A DNA stretch of 64,000 nt, from positions 8,045 through 72,044 of the forward strand of contig CBETVX010000007.1 in the NCBI GenBank assembly GCA_965539935.1, in the 5' to 3' direction. Below, piece after piece: positions 43,054 to 52,364 of this stretch (the stretch's first letter is position 1; the number at the start of each line of letters is the position of its first letter). The DNA is from CBETVX01 sp965539935 (GTDB taxonomy: Bacteria > Bacillota > Clostridia > Peptostreptococcales > Caminicellaceae). The notes beneath the pieces were generated by a model. The model had not been told where the DNA came from. It did not search any database and saw only the letters and a list, made by a program, of their open reading frames with translations. The translations under genes were made by a program, and so were the position numbers.

Positions 43054-44971
43054 CTACTACTTCCTTTCTTAAAAAATTATCAAACCATTGTAGTAGCAAT
43101 TCATATCTCTTTCTTTTAGTCTTAGGCCTGCCATAAACCGAAAGGCTATGATCTTCCCCTTCAAATAAGCAGATAGATGACTTAACTCCATGGTATTTTA
43201 AGGCAGAATACATTTGAAGGGACTCTGTATAATGACATCTTGAATCTTCCTTCCCATGAATAAATAATGTGGGTGTAGTAACACCATGGGCCTTCATTAT
43301 TGGTGAAATAGCTATATAATCCTCTGGACTTTCCCACAATGCTAAATTGTCCATATATTCGTAGAGGTATTGATACCCAATATCAGAGGTATTAAACACC
43401 GAAATCATATTACAGATACTTCGCTCTGATACAGCAGCTTTAAAACGGTCAGTTTGTGTAATAATATAATTTGTCATAAACCCACCATAGGACCCACCAG
43501 TAATACCTAAAACCTCTGGATCAATCATAGGATACTTTTTTAATACTTCCTCTGTAAATTCCATTAAATCATCAAAGGCTGCCTTAGCATATTTACCTCG
43601 AATATTTAAAAAATCATTTCCCCTACCATCACTGCCTCTAGGATTAGCATAAAAAACAAAGTAACCATTGGCTGCGAGAAGCTGCATATCATGGGAAAAA
43701 ACATCGGTATACATCCTTTTGGGCCCTCCATGAATCATTAAGATTCCAGGGTACTTTTTACCCCCTTCCAATTGAGGGGGAAGTATTACCCAGCCATCAA
43801 TTTCAATACCTTCCTTATTAGTAAAAACTAACTTTTTAGGTGTACTTAATATACATTCATGGGATAACCACCCATTGAAATTTGAAATCTGGATAATAGT
43901 CCTATAATCATAATAATATAATTCATGTAATTGATTATTTTTAAGGCCTGCAAGTATTATTCCTTCATCTAAAATAGCATAGCTATCTATAGTTCTAATG
44001 TCAATATCAAAGATTTCCAAATTGCCATTTATATCCATTTTGTTTAATAGGGCCCCATAGCGTCCTGTTGTAACAAAATAAAATTCATTATTTTCTACTG
44101 TTACTGGGCGACCAAATCCAAAAACGCTATCGGTGGTAATACTAGGCCATTCATCGCTTGTTTCTAAATCTGGTCCAAAGGGAATAATCTCTTCTATATC
44201 TAATTTGATTTTATAAAGTCTTTTATTGTCATTACGATTATATTTTGCTAAATCGAGACCATAAAAGATAACCTCATTTTCTGAAAAGCTCTCAACATAG
44301 CTAATTCGATACTCTCCATTTGTTAATTTCGTTAAGTTATAATTGTTTAAATCAATTTTATAAACATCTGAAGCTATGGGTTTAACACCGCCCACAGGAA
44401 AACCCGTCATTAAAATCCGTTGATTTTCTTTATCAAAGACTATATCATCTATATCAACCTCCCCCTTGGTAATATCAACAATAGCACTTAATTCTTCATC
44501 AAAGAAAAATAAATTCGTATATTGGTCACCAAACCCTTTACTTCCCTCTCTTCTAAAGGGCAGGAAATTACCTATTTCAAAATAATTATCATTTATGTTT
44601 TTTACTTTAGTGGTAAAATAGATTCTATTATTATTGATATGAAACCAATTTATAGGATAGGGTATTTCAATAACATTGTTGATTTGCTTAAAATTAAGGT
44701 CATATTCATGGATATAAGTGTTTCTTTCCTTTATAATTTTAAAAAACACATTATTGCCAATTATCTGAAAATCATCTGCAAAAAAAGGTATTTCTATTTC
44801 TTCATATGCTTTAGTTTTCGTATCCATTATATAGGGTATTTTTTTATATGAATTCTCCTTTATATCCATTGTATTAACAAAGAAAATAGCATTCTTTTTA
44901 TCTTTACTAATTTTAAAATTTGTTATTACTTTATTTTTTAAAAAATCATCTATTCTCAATAGGCCTTTCAC
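43019..44971 (-). CDS. S9 family prolyl oligopeptidase/acylaminoacyl-peptidase
   Basis: A 650-residue serine peptidase with an N-terminal beta-propeller-like region (about 1-370) and a C-terminal alpha/beta hydrolase domain. The catalytic triad is Ser494 in GGSYGGFM, Asp576 in HGKEDSRC and His608 in EGEDHSL, and the oxyanion motif is HGGP. It starts with GTG after GGGGGTGAT. No signal peptide, so it should act on imported peptides in the cytosol. It is the first gene behind the sigma-54 promoter at 44999. Confidence 0.94.
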   Translation of the reverse strand: MKGLLRIDDFLKNKVITNFKISKDKKNAIFFVNTMDIKENSYKKIPYIMDTKTKAYEEIEIPFFADDFQIIGNNVFFKIIKERNTYIHEYDLNFKQINNVIEIPYPINWFHINNNRIYFTTKVKNINDNYFEIGNFLPFRREGSKGFGDQYTNLFFFDEELSAIVDITKGEVDIDDIVFDKENQRILMTGFPVGGVKPIASDVYKIDLNNYNLTKLTNGEYRISYVESFSENEVIFYGLDLAKYNRNDNKRLYKIKLDIEEIIPFGPDLETSDEWPSITTDSVFGFGRPVTVENNEFYFVTTGRYGALLNKMDINGNLEIFDIDIRTIDSYAILDEGIILAGLKNNQLHELYYYDYRTIIQISNFNGWLSHECILSTPKKLVFTNKEGIEIDGWVILPPQLEGGKKYPGILMIHGGPKRMYTDVFSHDMQLLAANGYFVFYANPRGSDGRGNDFLNIRGKYAKAAFDDLMEFTEEVLKKYPMIDPEVLGITGGSYGGFMTNYIITQTDRFKAAVSERSICNMISVFNTSDIGYQYLYEYMDNLALWESPEDYIAISPIMKAHGVTTPTLFIHGKEDSRCHYTESLQMYSALKYHGVKSSICLFEGEDHSLSVYGRPKTKRKRYELLLQWFDNFLRKEVVDGASRTIERVD

Positions 44972-44998
44972 AGTATCACCCCCTCAATAGTAAAATTA

Positions 44999-45014
44999 TG
45001 CAAACATTATGCCA
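44999..45014 (-). promoter_or_regulatory. Sigma-54 (-24/-12) promoter of the peptide utilisation operon
   Basis: On the minus strand TGGCAT-AATGT-TTGCA, consensus TGGCAC-N5-TTGCW with a single mismatch and exact spacing. It lies about 30 bp upstream of the S9 peptidase start and diverges from the sigma-54 activator gene. Confidence 0.9.
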
Positions 45015-45124
45015 ATAATGTTCAGTCTTTATTTTATTTTTATCTTGTATTTAATAGATAAGTAAGTTAAACTTTCTAATAGACAAAATATTAAAAATAT
45101 TCTTTTAAAAAGTAGGTGATAGCC

Positions 45125-47206
45125 ATGTATTCTATAGCTGTTGTAACCGATTCATTATATAAAGCAAATAGAATTAGTCATGTTGGGGACATAATCAGAG
45201 GAAATCTTGAAGAAGTCTTTAAGGATAAGGTTAATATTAATAATTACTACATAGATCGTATCAATAAAGATACTCATATTACTGATGATATTATACTTGT
45301 TATGGCCAGTAGTAGGGCCCTTAAAATTCGTGAATATGTAAAATATCCAGATAGAATTATTGTGGCTAATCGCACTTTTTTAAAAAGTAGTATACATCCT
45401 CTTTTTTCTATTCCAGCAAATACAGATGTCCTTGTTGTTAATGACAATATAGAAACTGTTTTAGACTCTGTATCTGCCCTTTACCAAATTGGTGTAAATC
45501 ATGTGAATTTAATACCCTTTGAGATAGGTAAAAACTATGACCATATCCAGGTGGCAGTAACTCCATCGGAACCGGAATTTATTCCAAGTCACATTGAAAA
45601 AGTGATTGAAATCGGTAGTCGAGTAATTGATGTACCAACAATGCTATCCATTATGAATATCCTACACATCAATGATAAAATTACCCATCAAAGACTTTAT
45701 AACTACTACCAAAAAATCTTCAGTGTTAATCAAGGTATCAATGAAAACTATAGTAATTATCTAGCCCGCACCGAGGAATTAGACTTTCTTCTAGATCTTT
45801 CTAATGATGGAATTTTATTATCAACTAAAGAAGGGAAAATCCTTGTTACCAATAAAAAATTTAAAGAAATTTTTGATATTAATAGTGATGTTACAGGTTT
45901 TTATTTACATGAAGTTCTAGACAAATTAGATATGAAGAAATATTTCGATAGTGATATTCACGATGATCTAATCATTTATAAAAAGAAATATATAAATGTA
46001 CAGAAAAAGGATGTTATCCATTTTAATAATGAAATTAAAATGTATTTTTGCTTTCAAGAGGTTACTTATATTAAAAAATTAGAACAAAATTTAAGCCAAA
46101 AGCTCCGACAAAAAGGTCAAATTGCTAGATATACCTTTAATGATATTGTAAGTAACAATAAGGAAATTGGTCATATTATTGATAAAAGTAGAAAAATTGC
46201 CCAAACTGATTTAACTATCTTTATTACTGGGGAAAGTGGAACTGGTAAGGAGGTCCTTGCCCAAGCTATACATAATGCCTCACCACGTCATTGCCAACCC
46301 TTTATAGCCATAAACACTGCGGCAATTCCTGATAATCTTTTGGAAAGTGAGCTTTTCGGTTATACCAGCGGTTCCTTTACTGGAGCTTTAAAAAGCGGTA
46401 AAAAGGGCCTCTTTGAAAAGGCAAATAACGGCACAGTATTTCTAGATGAAATCGGCGATATGCCCAAGCATCTACAATCTAAGCTATTGAGAGTACTACA
46501 AGAAAGGCAGATTACCCCTGTAGGTTCTGACAAGATAATAGATATAGATGTGAGAATCATTGCTGCAACCCACAATAATCCCCTTGAAATGATTGAAGAA
46601 GGTAGATTTAGAAAGGACTTATTCTATCGCCTAAATGTCTTTCCAATCCATCTACCTCCCCTAAGACAAAGAAAAGAAGACATCATGTTACTACTTAATG
46701 CCTTTACTGACCATAGTTTTAAGTTTTCAGAGGACTGTATTGAATTATTAACTAATTATCAATGGCCAGGTAATGTTAGGGAGTTAAATAATATTGCTTC
46801 ATATATTAAAACCATAGCAAAAGATAATTGGGTCACAATTGATTCCCTTCCCAATTATATTATCAATAGTTATTCATCAAAGAATAATATTTCAACGGGA
46901 AAATGCACCCTTGAGATTTATAAGCAGGAAATTAACTACCTTGAAAATACAACGGATTTATCTATGGCCATCACCGTTCTTAAAGCAATTGAATATTTAA
47001 ATAAAATCCAAAAAACTGCCGGTCGAAAACATCTGCTAGAAATATTAAACAAGGACTCTAAATCCATTGGAGAATCTAGATTGAGAAAAATTTTAAATCT
47101 ATTAAAAAACATAGACCTCATTATTATCAAAAAAGGAAGGAAGGGAAGTTTTATAACTACAAAGGGAAAAAATTTTTTAAAGGAGCTATCAAAAACATCT
47201 ATTTAA
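45125..47206 (+). CDS. Sigma-54-dependent transcriptional activator, divergent from the peptide operon
   Basis: The ATG at 45125 follows AGGTGAT; an upstream GTG lies inside that site. The 693-residue protein has an N-terminal region of about 200 residues like the PrpR/sensor type, a PAS domain (about 220-318), then an AAA+ domain with Walker A GESGTGKE (about 369-376) and GSFTGA in place of GAFTGA (about 416-421). Instead of a Fis helix-turn-helix, the C-terminus (after about 575) looks like a separate helical/winged domain ending KGRKGSFITTKGKNFL. The divergent position and the -24/-12 promoter point to the S9/M20/opp operon as target. Confidence 0.93.
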   Translation: MYSIAVVTDSLYKANRISHVGDIIRGNLEEVFKDKVNINNYYIDRINKDTHITDDIILVMASSRALKIREYVKYPDRIIVANRTFLKSSIHPLFSIPANTDVLVVNDNIETVLDSVSALYQIGVNHVNLIPFEIGKNYDHIQVAVTPSEPEFIPSHIEKVIEIGSRVIDVPTMLSIMNILHINDKITHQRLYNYYQKIFSVNQGINENYSNYLARTEELDFLLDLSNDGILLSTKEGKILVTNKKFKEIFDINSDVTGFYLHEVLDKLDMKKYFDSDIHDDLIIYKKKYINVQKKDVIHFNNEIKMYFCFQEVTYIKKLEQNLSQKLRQKGQIARYTFNDIVSNNKEIGHIIDKSRKIAQTDLTIFITGESGTGKEVLAQAIHNASPRHCQPFIAINTAAIPDNLLESELFGYTSGSFTGALKSGKKGLFEKANNGTVFLDEIGDMPKHLQSKLLRVLQERQITPVGSDKIIDIDVRIIAATHNNPLEMIEEGRFRKDLFYRLNVFPIHLPPLRQRKEDIMLLLNAFTDHSFKFSEDCIELLTNYQWPGNVRELNNIASYIKTIAKDNWVTIDSLPNYIINSYSSKNNISTGKCTLEIYKQEINYLENTTDLSMAITVLKAIEYLNKIQKTAGRKHLLEILNKDSKSIGESRLRKILNLLKNIDLIIIKKGRKGSFITTKGKNFLKELSKTSI

Positions 47207-47247
47207 ACAAAAAAATGCCATGGCATATGTCTATTTATTTTTTTACA

Positions 47248-47295
47248 GGATAATAAACAGGATTTATATCCTATAAATTATCCTGTTTATTATCC
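47248..47295. terminator. Hairpin between the convergent activator and ubiD2 genes
   Basis: A 16-bp perfect stem (47248-47263 / 47280-47295). The right arm overlaps the last codons of the second ubiD gene. No long T-tract follows on either strand. Confidence 0.7.
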
Positions 47296-49121
47296 ATTAT
47301 ATTACTTAAAACTCCTCCATTTTGAAAGAAGCGTTCAACTTTTTTCTCAACTTCTGGGTCGAGAATTAAAGGCGGTGCGTGATGGGGTTTTAAACGTATA
47401 TCTATAATCATATTATCACAACCCCAATGCTTATTTTCGTAGTAACTATTAACACCATATATATCATGGGAGGGATTGCTCCTTGTAAATGTGGCCCAGA
47501 AAAAGTTCTGTAGGGAATCACTTACAAAAAAGCTATCATCGCAAAGTATAATCATTGGACATTCCGATAACTCTCCTCTTTCCTTAATGGCTGAGCATAA
47601 CTTATCAAGCTCTTCTTTGGCCTCTTTATAATTTATAAACTTTTCCCCTTCGATGGCAACAATCCCCGGCATAATTAAGCGTGGATTTTTAAAATTAGGT
47701 ATATCCATTAATTGGGAAGGTACTTCCTGACATAAATCTCTTTTCTTATCTCCATAGGCTGCTATTACAACTTTACTTCCTGTGTTTAATCCCATTCCTG
47801 AATAGTCAAGGGTATCAATGGTTGTATTTGTTTGGAAATGGATATCCCTATGAAGATCAATTCGTTCTAATATATATGTTAAAAACTCCCTTTCCTTATG
47901 GGTATCTAAGGGCTTATCATCTTCAGCTGTTATAAATAAATACTTAGCCAGACTTAATTGTCCAGTTCCTAAAATTCTATTGGCAAGGGTAAGTATTTCA
48001 GCTGGTTTTTTTGTGTTCTGATATGGTGTATAACGCTCACTTCCTATGGCAAAGAGTAAGGGGTGAACTCCCGCATCGTCTACAGCATGGACTTCCTTAA
48101 CTCCAGGAATTTCTTGTTTCACTGCATCACCAGTTATTTCATGGATAATCTGTCCAAAGGCAGTATCCTCCTGAGGAGGACGACCAACCACAGTAAAGGG
48201 CCAAATGGCATTTGGTTTTGCATATACTTTATGGACCCTCATTACTGGAAAATCATGAATAAGGCTGTAGTATCCTATATGGTCTCCAAAGGGTCCTTCT
48301 GGCTTAGTTTCTCCAGGATATACTTCCCCCGTAATTACAAAATCCGCATCAAGACTAATACAATATCCATCAACATAGGTATAACGAAAATTACGTCCAG
48401 AAAGTAATCCCGCAAAGGTCATTTCACTTAAGCCTTCTGGTAATGGCATTATGGCTGCTAAAGTGTTGGCAGGAGGGCCTCCAATAAAAATACTCACCTT
48501 TAATGGTTTTCCCAACTTATTTGCCTTTTCTTGATGAATTCCAATCCCACGATGAATTTGGTAATGTAGTCCAACTTCCTTGTTTATTATATAATCATTG
48601 CCCGTCAACTGGATACGATACATACCTAGATTACTGTTCATAATTCCTGGTTTTTCTGGATCTTCTGTATATACTTGAGGCAAAGTTATAAATGCCCCTC
48701 CATCATCGGGCCAGTGATGAATAAGAGGAAGATCTGTAATTTGTATTTCTTGAAAATCCGAAAGTTTATTTTTTATACTTTTAATAGGAATTGCCTTTGT
48801 GGCCAGCAATCCACTCTTAAGGTATTTAAAGGGATTTTTTAATATGCTCAAAGGGTCATTTCTGAGTCTAATTACATTTTTTGTTTCTTCTAAGGTTTTT
48901 CTAAAAATATATCTACTTCTCTCGAGATTACCAAATAGATTTGATACTGCTGGAAATTTAGAGCCTTTAACATTTTCAAATAATATGGCAGGTCCACCTG
49001 CTCTATTAACTCTCCTGTGAATAGCAGCCATCTCTAAATAGGGGTCCACTTCCTCATGTATTCTTATTAATTGACCAGACTTTTCTAAGTCCATAATACA
49101 TTCCTCTAAATTGCGATACAT
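47271..49121 (-). CDS. UbiD family decarboxylase, long form (616 aa)
   Basis: A prenylated-FMN-dependent decarboxylase. Recognisable pieces are SNLGMYRIQLTG, HYQIHRGIGIHQ, FIGGPPANTLAAIMPLPEGLSEM, KPEGPFGDHIGYYS with the catalytic acidic residues, and VGRPPQEDTAFG. The 616-residue length matches the menaquinone-pathway (SCO4490-type, MqnL-like) subfamily better than the roughly 490-residue E. coli UbiD type; this is inference from length and style. It is last in an operon with ubiX, ubiA and another ubiD. Confidence 0.88.
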   Translation of the reverse strand: MYRNLEECIMDLEKSGQLIRIHEEVDPYLEMAAIHRRVNRAGGPAILFENVKGSKFPAVSNLFGNLERSRYIFRKTLEETKNVIRLRNDPLSILKNPFKYLKSGLLATKAIPIKSIKNKLSDFQEIQITDLPLIHHWPDDGGAFITLPQVYTEDPEKPGIMNSNLGMYRIQLTGNDYIINKEVGLHYQIHRGIGIHQEKANKLGKPLKVSIFIGGPPANTLAAIMPLPEGLSEMTFAGLLSGRNFRYTYVDGYCISLDADFVITGEVYPGETKPEGPFGDHIGYYSLIHDFPVMRVHKVYAKPNAIWPFTVVGRPPQEDTAFGQIIHEITGDAVKQEIPGVKEVHAVDDAGVHPLLFAIGSERYTPYQNTKKPAEILTLANRILGTGQLSLAKYLFITAEDDKPLDTHKEREFLTYILERIDLHRDIHFQTNTTIDTLDYSGMGLNTGSKVVIAAYGDKKRDLCQEVPSQLMDIPNFKNPRLIMPGIVAIEGEKFINYKEAKEELDKLCSAIKERGELSECPMIILCDDSFFVSDSLQNFFWATFTRSNPSHDIYGVNSYYENKHWGCDNMIIDIRLKPHHAPPLILDPEVEKKVERFFQNGGVLSNIMDNKQDNL

Positions 49122-49169
49122 TCTTTTTCCTCCTTTCCCTATCCAAGTTCAAATATAGATTTATCAGTA

Positions 49170-49745
49170 TTATTTGCTCCATCTTTTGAACAAATCATTT
49201 TCCACTCCTAAAGAATCCATAACTTTACCTACAATAAAATCAATCATATCATCTATAGTTTCAGGCCTATGATAAAATCCTGGCATAGCAGGAAGGATCA
49301 CCGCTCCTGCTTCACTTAAACTAATCATATTTTTAAGGTGTATTGCATTGAGTGGTGTTTCCCTAGGCACAATAATTAGTTTCCTTCTTTCCTTTAAGCA
49401 TACATCGGCAGAACGTCCCAATAGATTTTTTGACATTCCATTTGCTATTTCACCAAGGGTAGCCACAGAACAAGGAAGTATAACCATACCATCGGTTTTA
49501 AAGGAGCCACTGGCTGTAGAGGCAAACAAATCATCAATATCTTGAAACTTATAAATACCTTTAAATTTTTTAAAGTTGTTCTCTAGTAATTCCATGGTAT
49601 AATTAGTCTCATATTTAAGTACCCTTTTACCTGAATGGGATATGATTATATGTACTTCATTCTCCATTTTTAATAATTCTTCAATAAGTCTGATACCATA
49701 TATACTACCACTTGCACCTGTAATTCCCACTATATATTTACTCAA
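49170..49745 (-). CDS. ubiX: Flavin prenyltransferase UbiX
   Basis: A 191-residue flavoprotein that prenylates FMN to make the UbiD cofactor. It has GITGASGSIYGIRLIEELL at the N-terminus, ILPCSVATLGEIANGMSKNLL, and VPRETPLNAIHLKNM. The start is a TTG; the ribosome binding site GAGGTGAT overlaps the ubiA stop codon, so translation is coupled. It is found between the prenyltransferase and the long UbiD, as expected for a dedicated cofactor supply. Confidence 0.96.
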   Translation of the reverse strand: MSKYIVGITGASGSIYGIRLIEELLKMENEVHIIISHSGKRVLKYETNYTMELLENNFKKFKGIYKFQDIDDLFASTASGSFKTDGMVILPCSVATLGEIANGMSKNLLGRSADVCLKERRKLIIVPRETPLNAIHLKNMISLSEAGAVILPAMPGFYHRPETIDDMIDFIVGKVMDSLGVENDLFKRWSK

Positions 49746-49749
49746 ATTA

Positions 49750-50610
49750 TCACCTCAATAAAAATATATCTGCACTACTAAATATCAAAAACACAATACT
49801 TACAAGTTGATTTATACTATATGAAGCTATATTTACATTTGTAAGATTAGTAGGAGATACCATAGAATGTTCTTTGTATAAAAGCCATGCAATAATTCCT
49901 AAACCAATTAAATAAAGCCATCCCATATTTGCAATAAAATAAACAAAAATAAGAATAATTACAGCCACCGTATGAAATAGTTTTGATATTAAGAGTGCAT
50001 TTTTTACTCCAAATACTGCCGGTATGGAATACAAACCTTCCTTCCTGTCAAAATCTATATCTTGAGATCCATATATTATATCAAAGCCAGATACCCAAAG
50101 GGCATTGGCAGCACCTATAATAAAAGGGGTCCATGCAAAACTCCCTGTCACAGCTATCCAAGCTCCAACGGGAGCCCCTCCACTTATAACTCCAAGGACA
50201 ATATGACAGGCCCAAGTAAATCTTTTAGTATAGGAATATAGGAGAAACAAAAATATTGCCACTGGCAAAAGTACAAAACAAAGAAAGTTAAGCATATATG
50301 CTGCTATACTTAACAGAAGAAAACTCCCTACAGTAATAAAAATAACTTCATAGCTTTTCACAATCCCCTTAGGCATATGTCTATTTGCCGTTCTTGGATT
50401 TTTTGCATCTATATCTTTATCTATCAGTCGATTGATTGCATTTGCACCTGTTCTTGCCCCTAAAAATGCAACCATAATCCAGAAAAACACCCTAAAATCT
50501 GGCATACCATTTGCTGCAATTAGCATAGAAAAAAATGCAAAGGGTAAAGAAAAAATAGTGTGGGAAAACATTACTAAATCTCCATAGGTCTTAATCCTCT
50601 TAAAAGCCAT
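49750..50610 (-). CDS. UbiA-type prenyltransferase (MqnP-like)
   Basis: A membrane enzyme of about 286 residues that prenylates an aromatic acid. The two Asp-rich motifs are NRLIDKDIDAKNPRT and YGSQDIDFDRKEG, with about eight membrane helices. The ATG at 50610 has GGAGATGG upstream; the longer frame lies inside the ubiD1 end. Its gene overlaps ubiD1 by 11 bp. UbiA, UbiX and UbiD together are the late steps of futalosine-pathway menaquinone synthesis or of a related quinone route. Confidence 0.93.
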   Translation of the reverse strand: MAFKRIKTYGDLVMFSHTIFSLPFAFFSMLIAANGMPDFRVFFWIMVAFLGARTGANAINRLIDKDIDAKNPRTANRHMPKGIVKSYEVIFITVGSFLLLSIAAYMLNFLCFVLLPVAIFLFLLYSYTKRFTWACHIVLGVISGGAPVGAWIAVTGSFAWTPFIIGAANALWVSGFDIIYGSQDIDFDRKEGLYSIPAVFGVKNALLISKLFHTVAVIILIFVYFIANMGWLYLIGLGIIAWLLYKEHSMVSPTNLTNVNIASYSINQLVSIVFLIFSSADIFLLR

Positions 50611-52036
50611 ATTCTTTCCATCTCCTATCAACTAGTTCTTTTATATAGTCGATCATTTCAACATCCTTCGACCACATTCTACTATGGCCTTCACTGGGCC
50701 ACTTTTTAGTTGCATCTATCCCCAGTTTATGTCCATATTTAGTTAAATTTGAAGCATTATCCAATAGATCTAAAGGCCCCTCAACTATAACCACATCTCT
50801 TTTTGCATCTATATTATTAAAAACCTTCCATGCCACTGTAGATAAATCCCGGGGACTTACCTTTTCATCCACTACTATAATCATTTTTGTGTACATCATT
50901 TTTCCCATACCCCATATGGCATTCATAACCTTTTTGGCATGACCTGGATAACTTTTCTTTATGGATACGATAACACAATTATTAAAAATACCTTCAATTG
51001 GGGAATTAATATCTACAATCTCAGGCAACTGCATTTTTAATAGGGGCAAAAATAATCTTTGAGTTGCCTTTCCAAGATAACAATTTTCCATTGGGGGTTT
51101 TCCTACTATTGTAGTTGGATATACAGGATTTTTTTTGTGAGTAATGCAGGTAATATGAAATACCGGATATAAATCCTTGGGAGAATAGTACCCAGTATGA
51201 TTGGCAAAGGGCCCTTCTTCCCTAAGGTCTTCATTTACATCCACATATCCTTCAAGAACGAACTCTGCATTTGCAGGGACATATATATCATTGGTTATGG
51301 ACTTAACGATTTCAAGGGGTTTTTTTCTGAGAAATCCTGAAAATACCATTTCATCTATTTCCCTTGGAAGTGGGGCTGTAGCAGCATAGGTAGTGGCTGG
51401 ATCAGTTCCTATTGCCACTGACACAGGCATTTTACCTCCTAGCTCCCTATATTTTTTATATGTCTCCCTTCCATCCTTGTGTAAATGCCAGTGTATACCT
51501 GTTGTTTTATCATCATAAACCTGTAGCCTATACATTCCCATATTTTGAAGACCTGTTTCAGGATCCTTAGTTATAACTAAGGGTAAAGTAATAGCCTTTC
51601 CACCATCCTCTGGCCAACATTTTAAAATAGGAAGTTTAGATAAATTAGGCTCCTCTACAATCTCTTGGCAAGGAGCTTTATTCACTTTTTTAGGTAATAT
51701 ATTATCTAACAATCTCACATTGGGAGAATTCTTTATCTTATCTAGTAACATTTGACAATTATACATATCAATAAAGTCTTTAATCTCCTCAGCAATTACA
51801 TCAATATCATCTACATCAAGAGAAAGATTTACCCTTTCCTCCGTTCCAAAGCCATTGATCAAAAGAGGATAGGGAGAGTCATCTACCTTTTCAAACAACA
51901 ATGCAGGTCCATAGTTCTTTGAAACTCTGTCGGTTATTTCCGTAATTTCTAAATCACTACTTACTTTTACATGGATTCTTTTAAGTTCCCTTTTCTCCTC
52001 CAACACCTTAATAAATTCTTGAAGACTCTTATACAT
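50600..52036 (-). CDS. UbiD family decarboxylase (478 aa)
   Basis: A second prenylated-FMN decarboxylase with LQNMGMYRLQVYDD, GIHWHLHKDGR, VAIGTDPATTYAATAPLP, REEGPFANHTGYYSP and VGKPPMENCYLG. In EGPFANH the usual GD is replaced by AN, so the substrate pocket may differ from the long paralogue. It is the first gene of the four-gene operon, read away from the ABC transporter at 52365. Confidence 0.9.
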   Translation of the reverse strand: MYKSLQEFIKVLEEKRELKRIHVKVSSDLEITEITDRVSKNYGPALLFEKVDDSPYPLLINGFGTEERVNLSLDVDDIDVIAEEIKDFIDMYNCQMLLDKIKNSPNVRLLDNILPKKVNKAPCQEIVEEPNLSKLPILKCWPEDGGKAITLPLVITKDPETGLQNMGMYRLQVYDDKTTGIHWHLHKDGRETYKKYRELGGKMPVSVAIGTDPATTYAATAPLPREIDEMVFSGFLRKKPLEIVKSITNDIYVPANAEFVLEGYVDVNEDLREEGPFANHTGYYSPKDLYPVFHITCITHKKNPVYPTTIVGKPPMENCYLGKATQRLFLPLLKMQLPEIVDINSPIEGIFNNCVIVSIKKSYPGHAKKVMNAIWGMGKMMYTKMIIVVDEKVSPRDLSTVAWKVFNNIDAKRDVVIVEGPLDLLDNASNLTKYGHKLGIDATKKWPSEGHSRMWSKDVEMIDYIKELVDRRWKEYGF

Positions 52037-52274
52037 TTCTAGTCACACCTTCTTTCTAATATATAATAATTGTCAAATTTTAAACCTATTTTTATAAATT
52101 TCATACCAATTTAAGTTTTTTTCAATAGTATTATAACTAATAATAAATTAATCTATTAATGAAAACACCCTATTTCTTCATCTATCAACTATACCTTAAC
52201 ATAATGTTCCATATGGATACAAGAACTATTATTTTTTGCAAATTTATGTTAAAATTATTACGAAGTGGCAGACT

Positions 52275-52315
52275 TTTAAAATATCTATTTGCTATTATGA
52301 ACTAGATATTTTAAA
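52275..52315. promoter_or_regulatory. 12-bp inverted repeat in the divergent ubiD1/ABC intergenic region
   Basis: TTTAAAATATCT (52275-52286) and AGATATTTTAAA (52304-52315) are perfect reverse complements 17 bp apart, 50 bp upstream of the binding-protein start. It may be an operator serving both divergent units or a leader hairpin. The rest of the gap 52037-52364 is AT-rich; I see no riboswitch and no -24/-12 promoter. Confidence 0.5.
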
Positions 52316-52364
52316 TGGTATCTCAAAGGAATAATTTATTTTTTTAAAAAAAGGAGGAATACAC

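Noticed and set aside
52267..52283. Sigma-54 promoter ahead of the NMT1/THI5-like binding protein
   Set aside because: TGGCAG is present, but the -12 element TTGC is missing at the required spacing.
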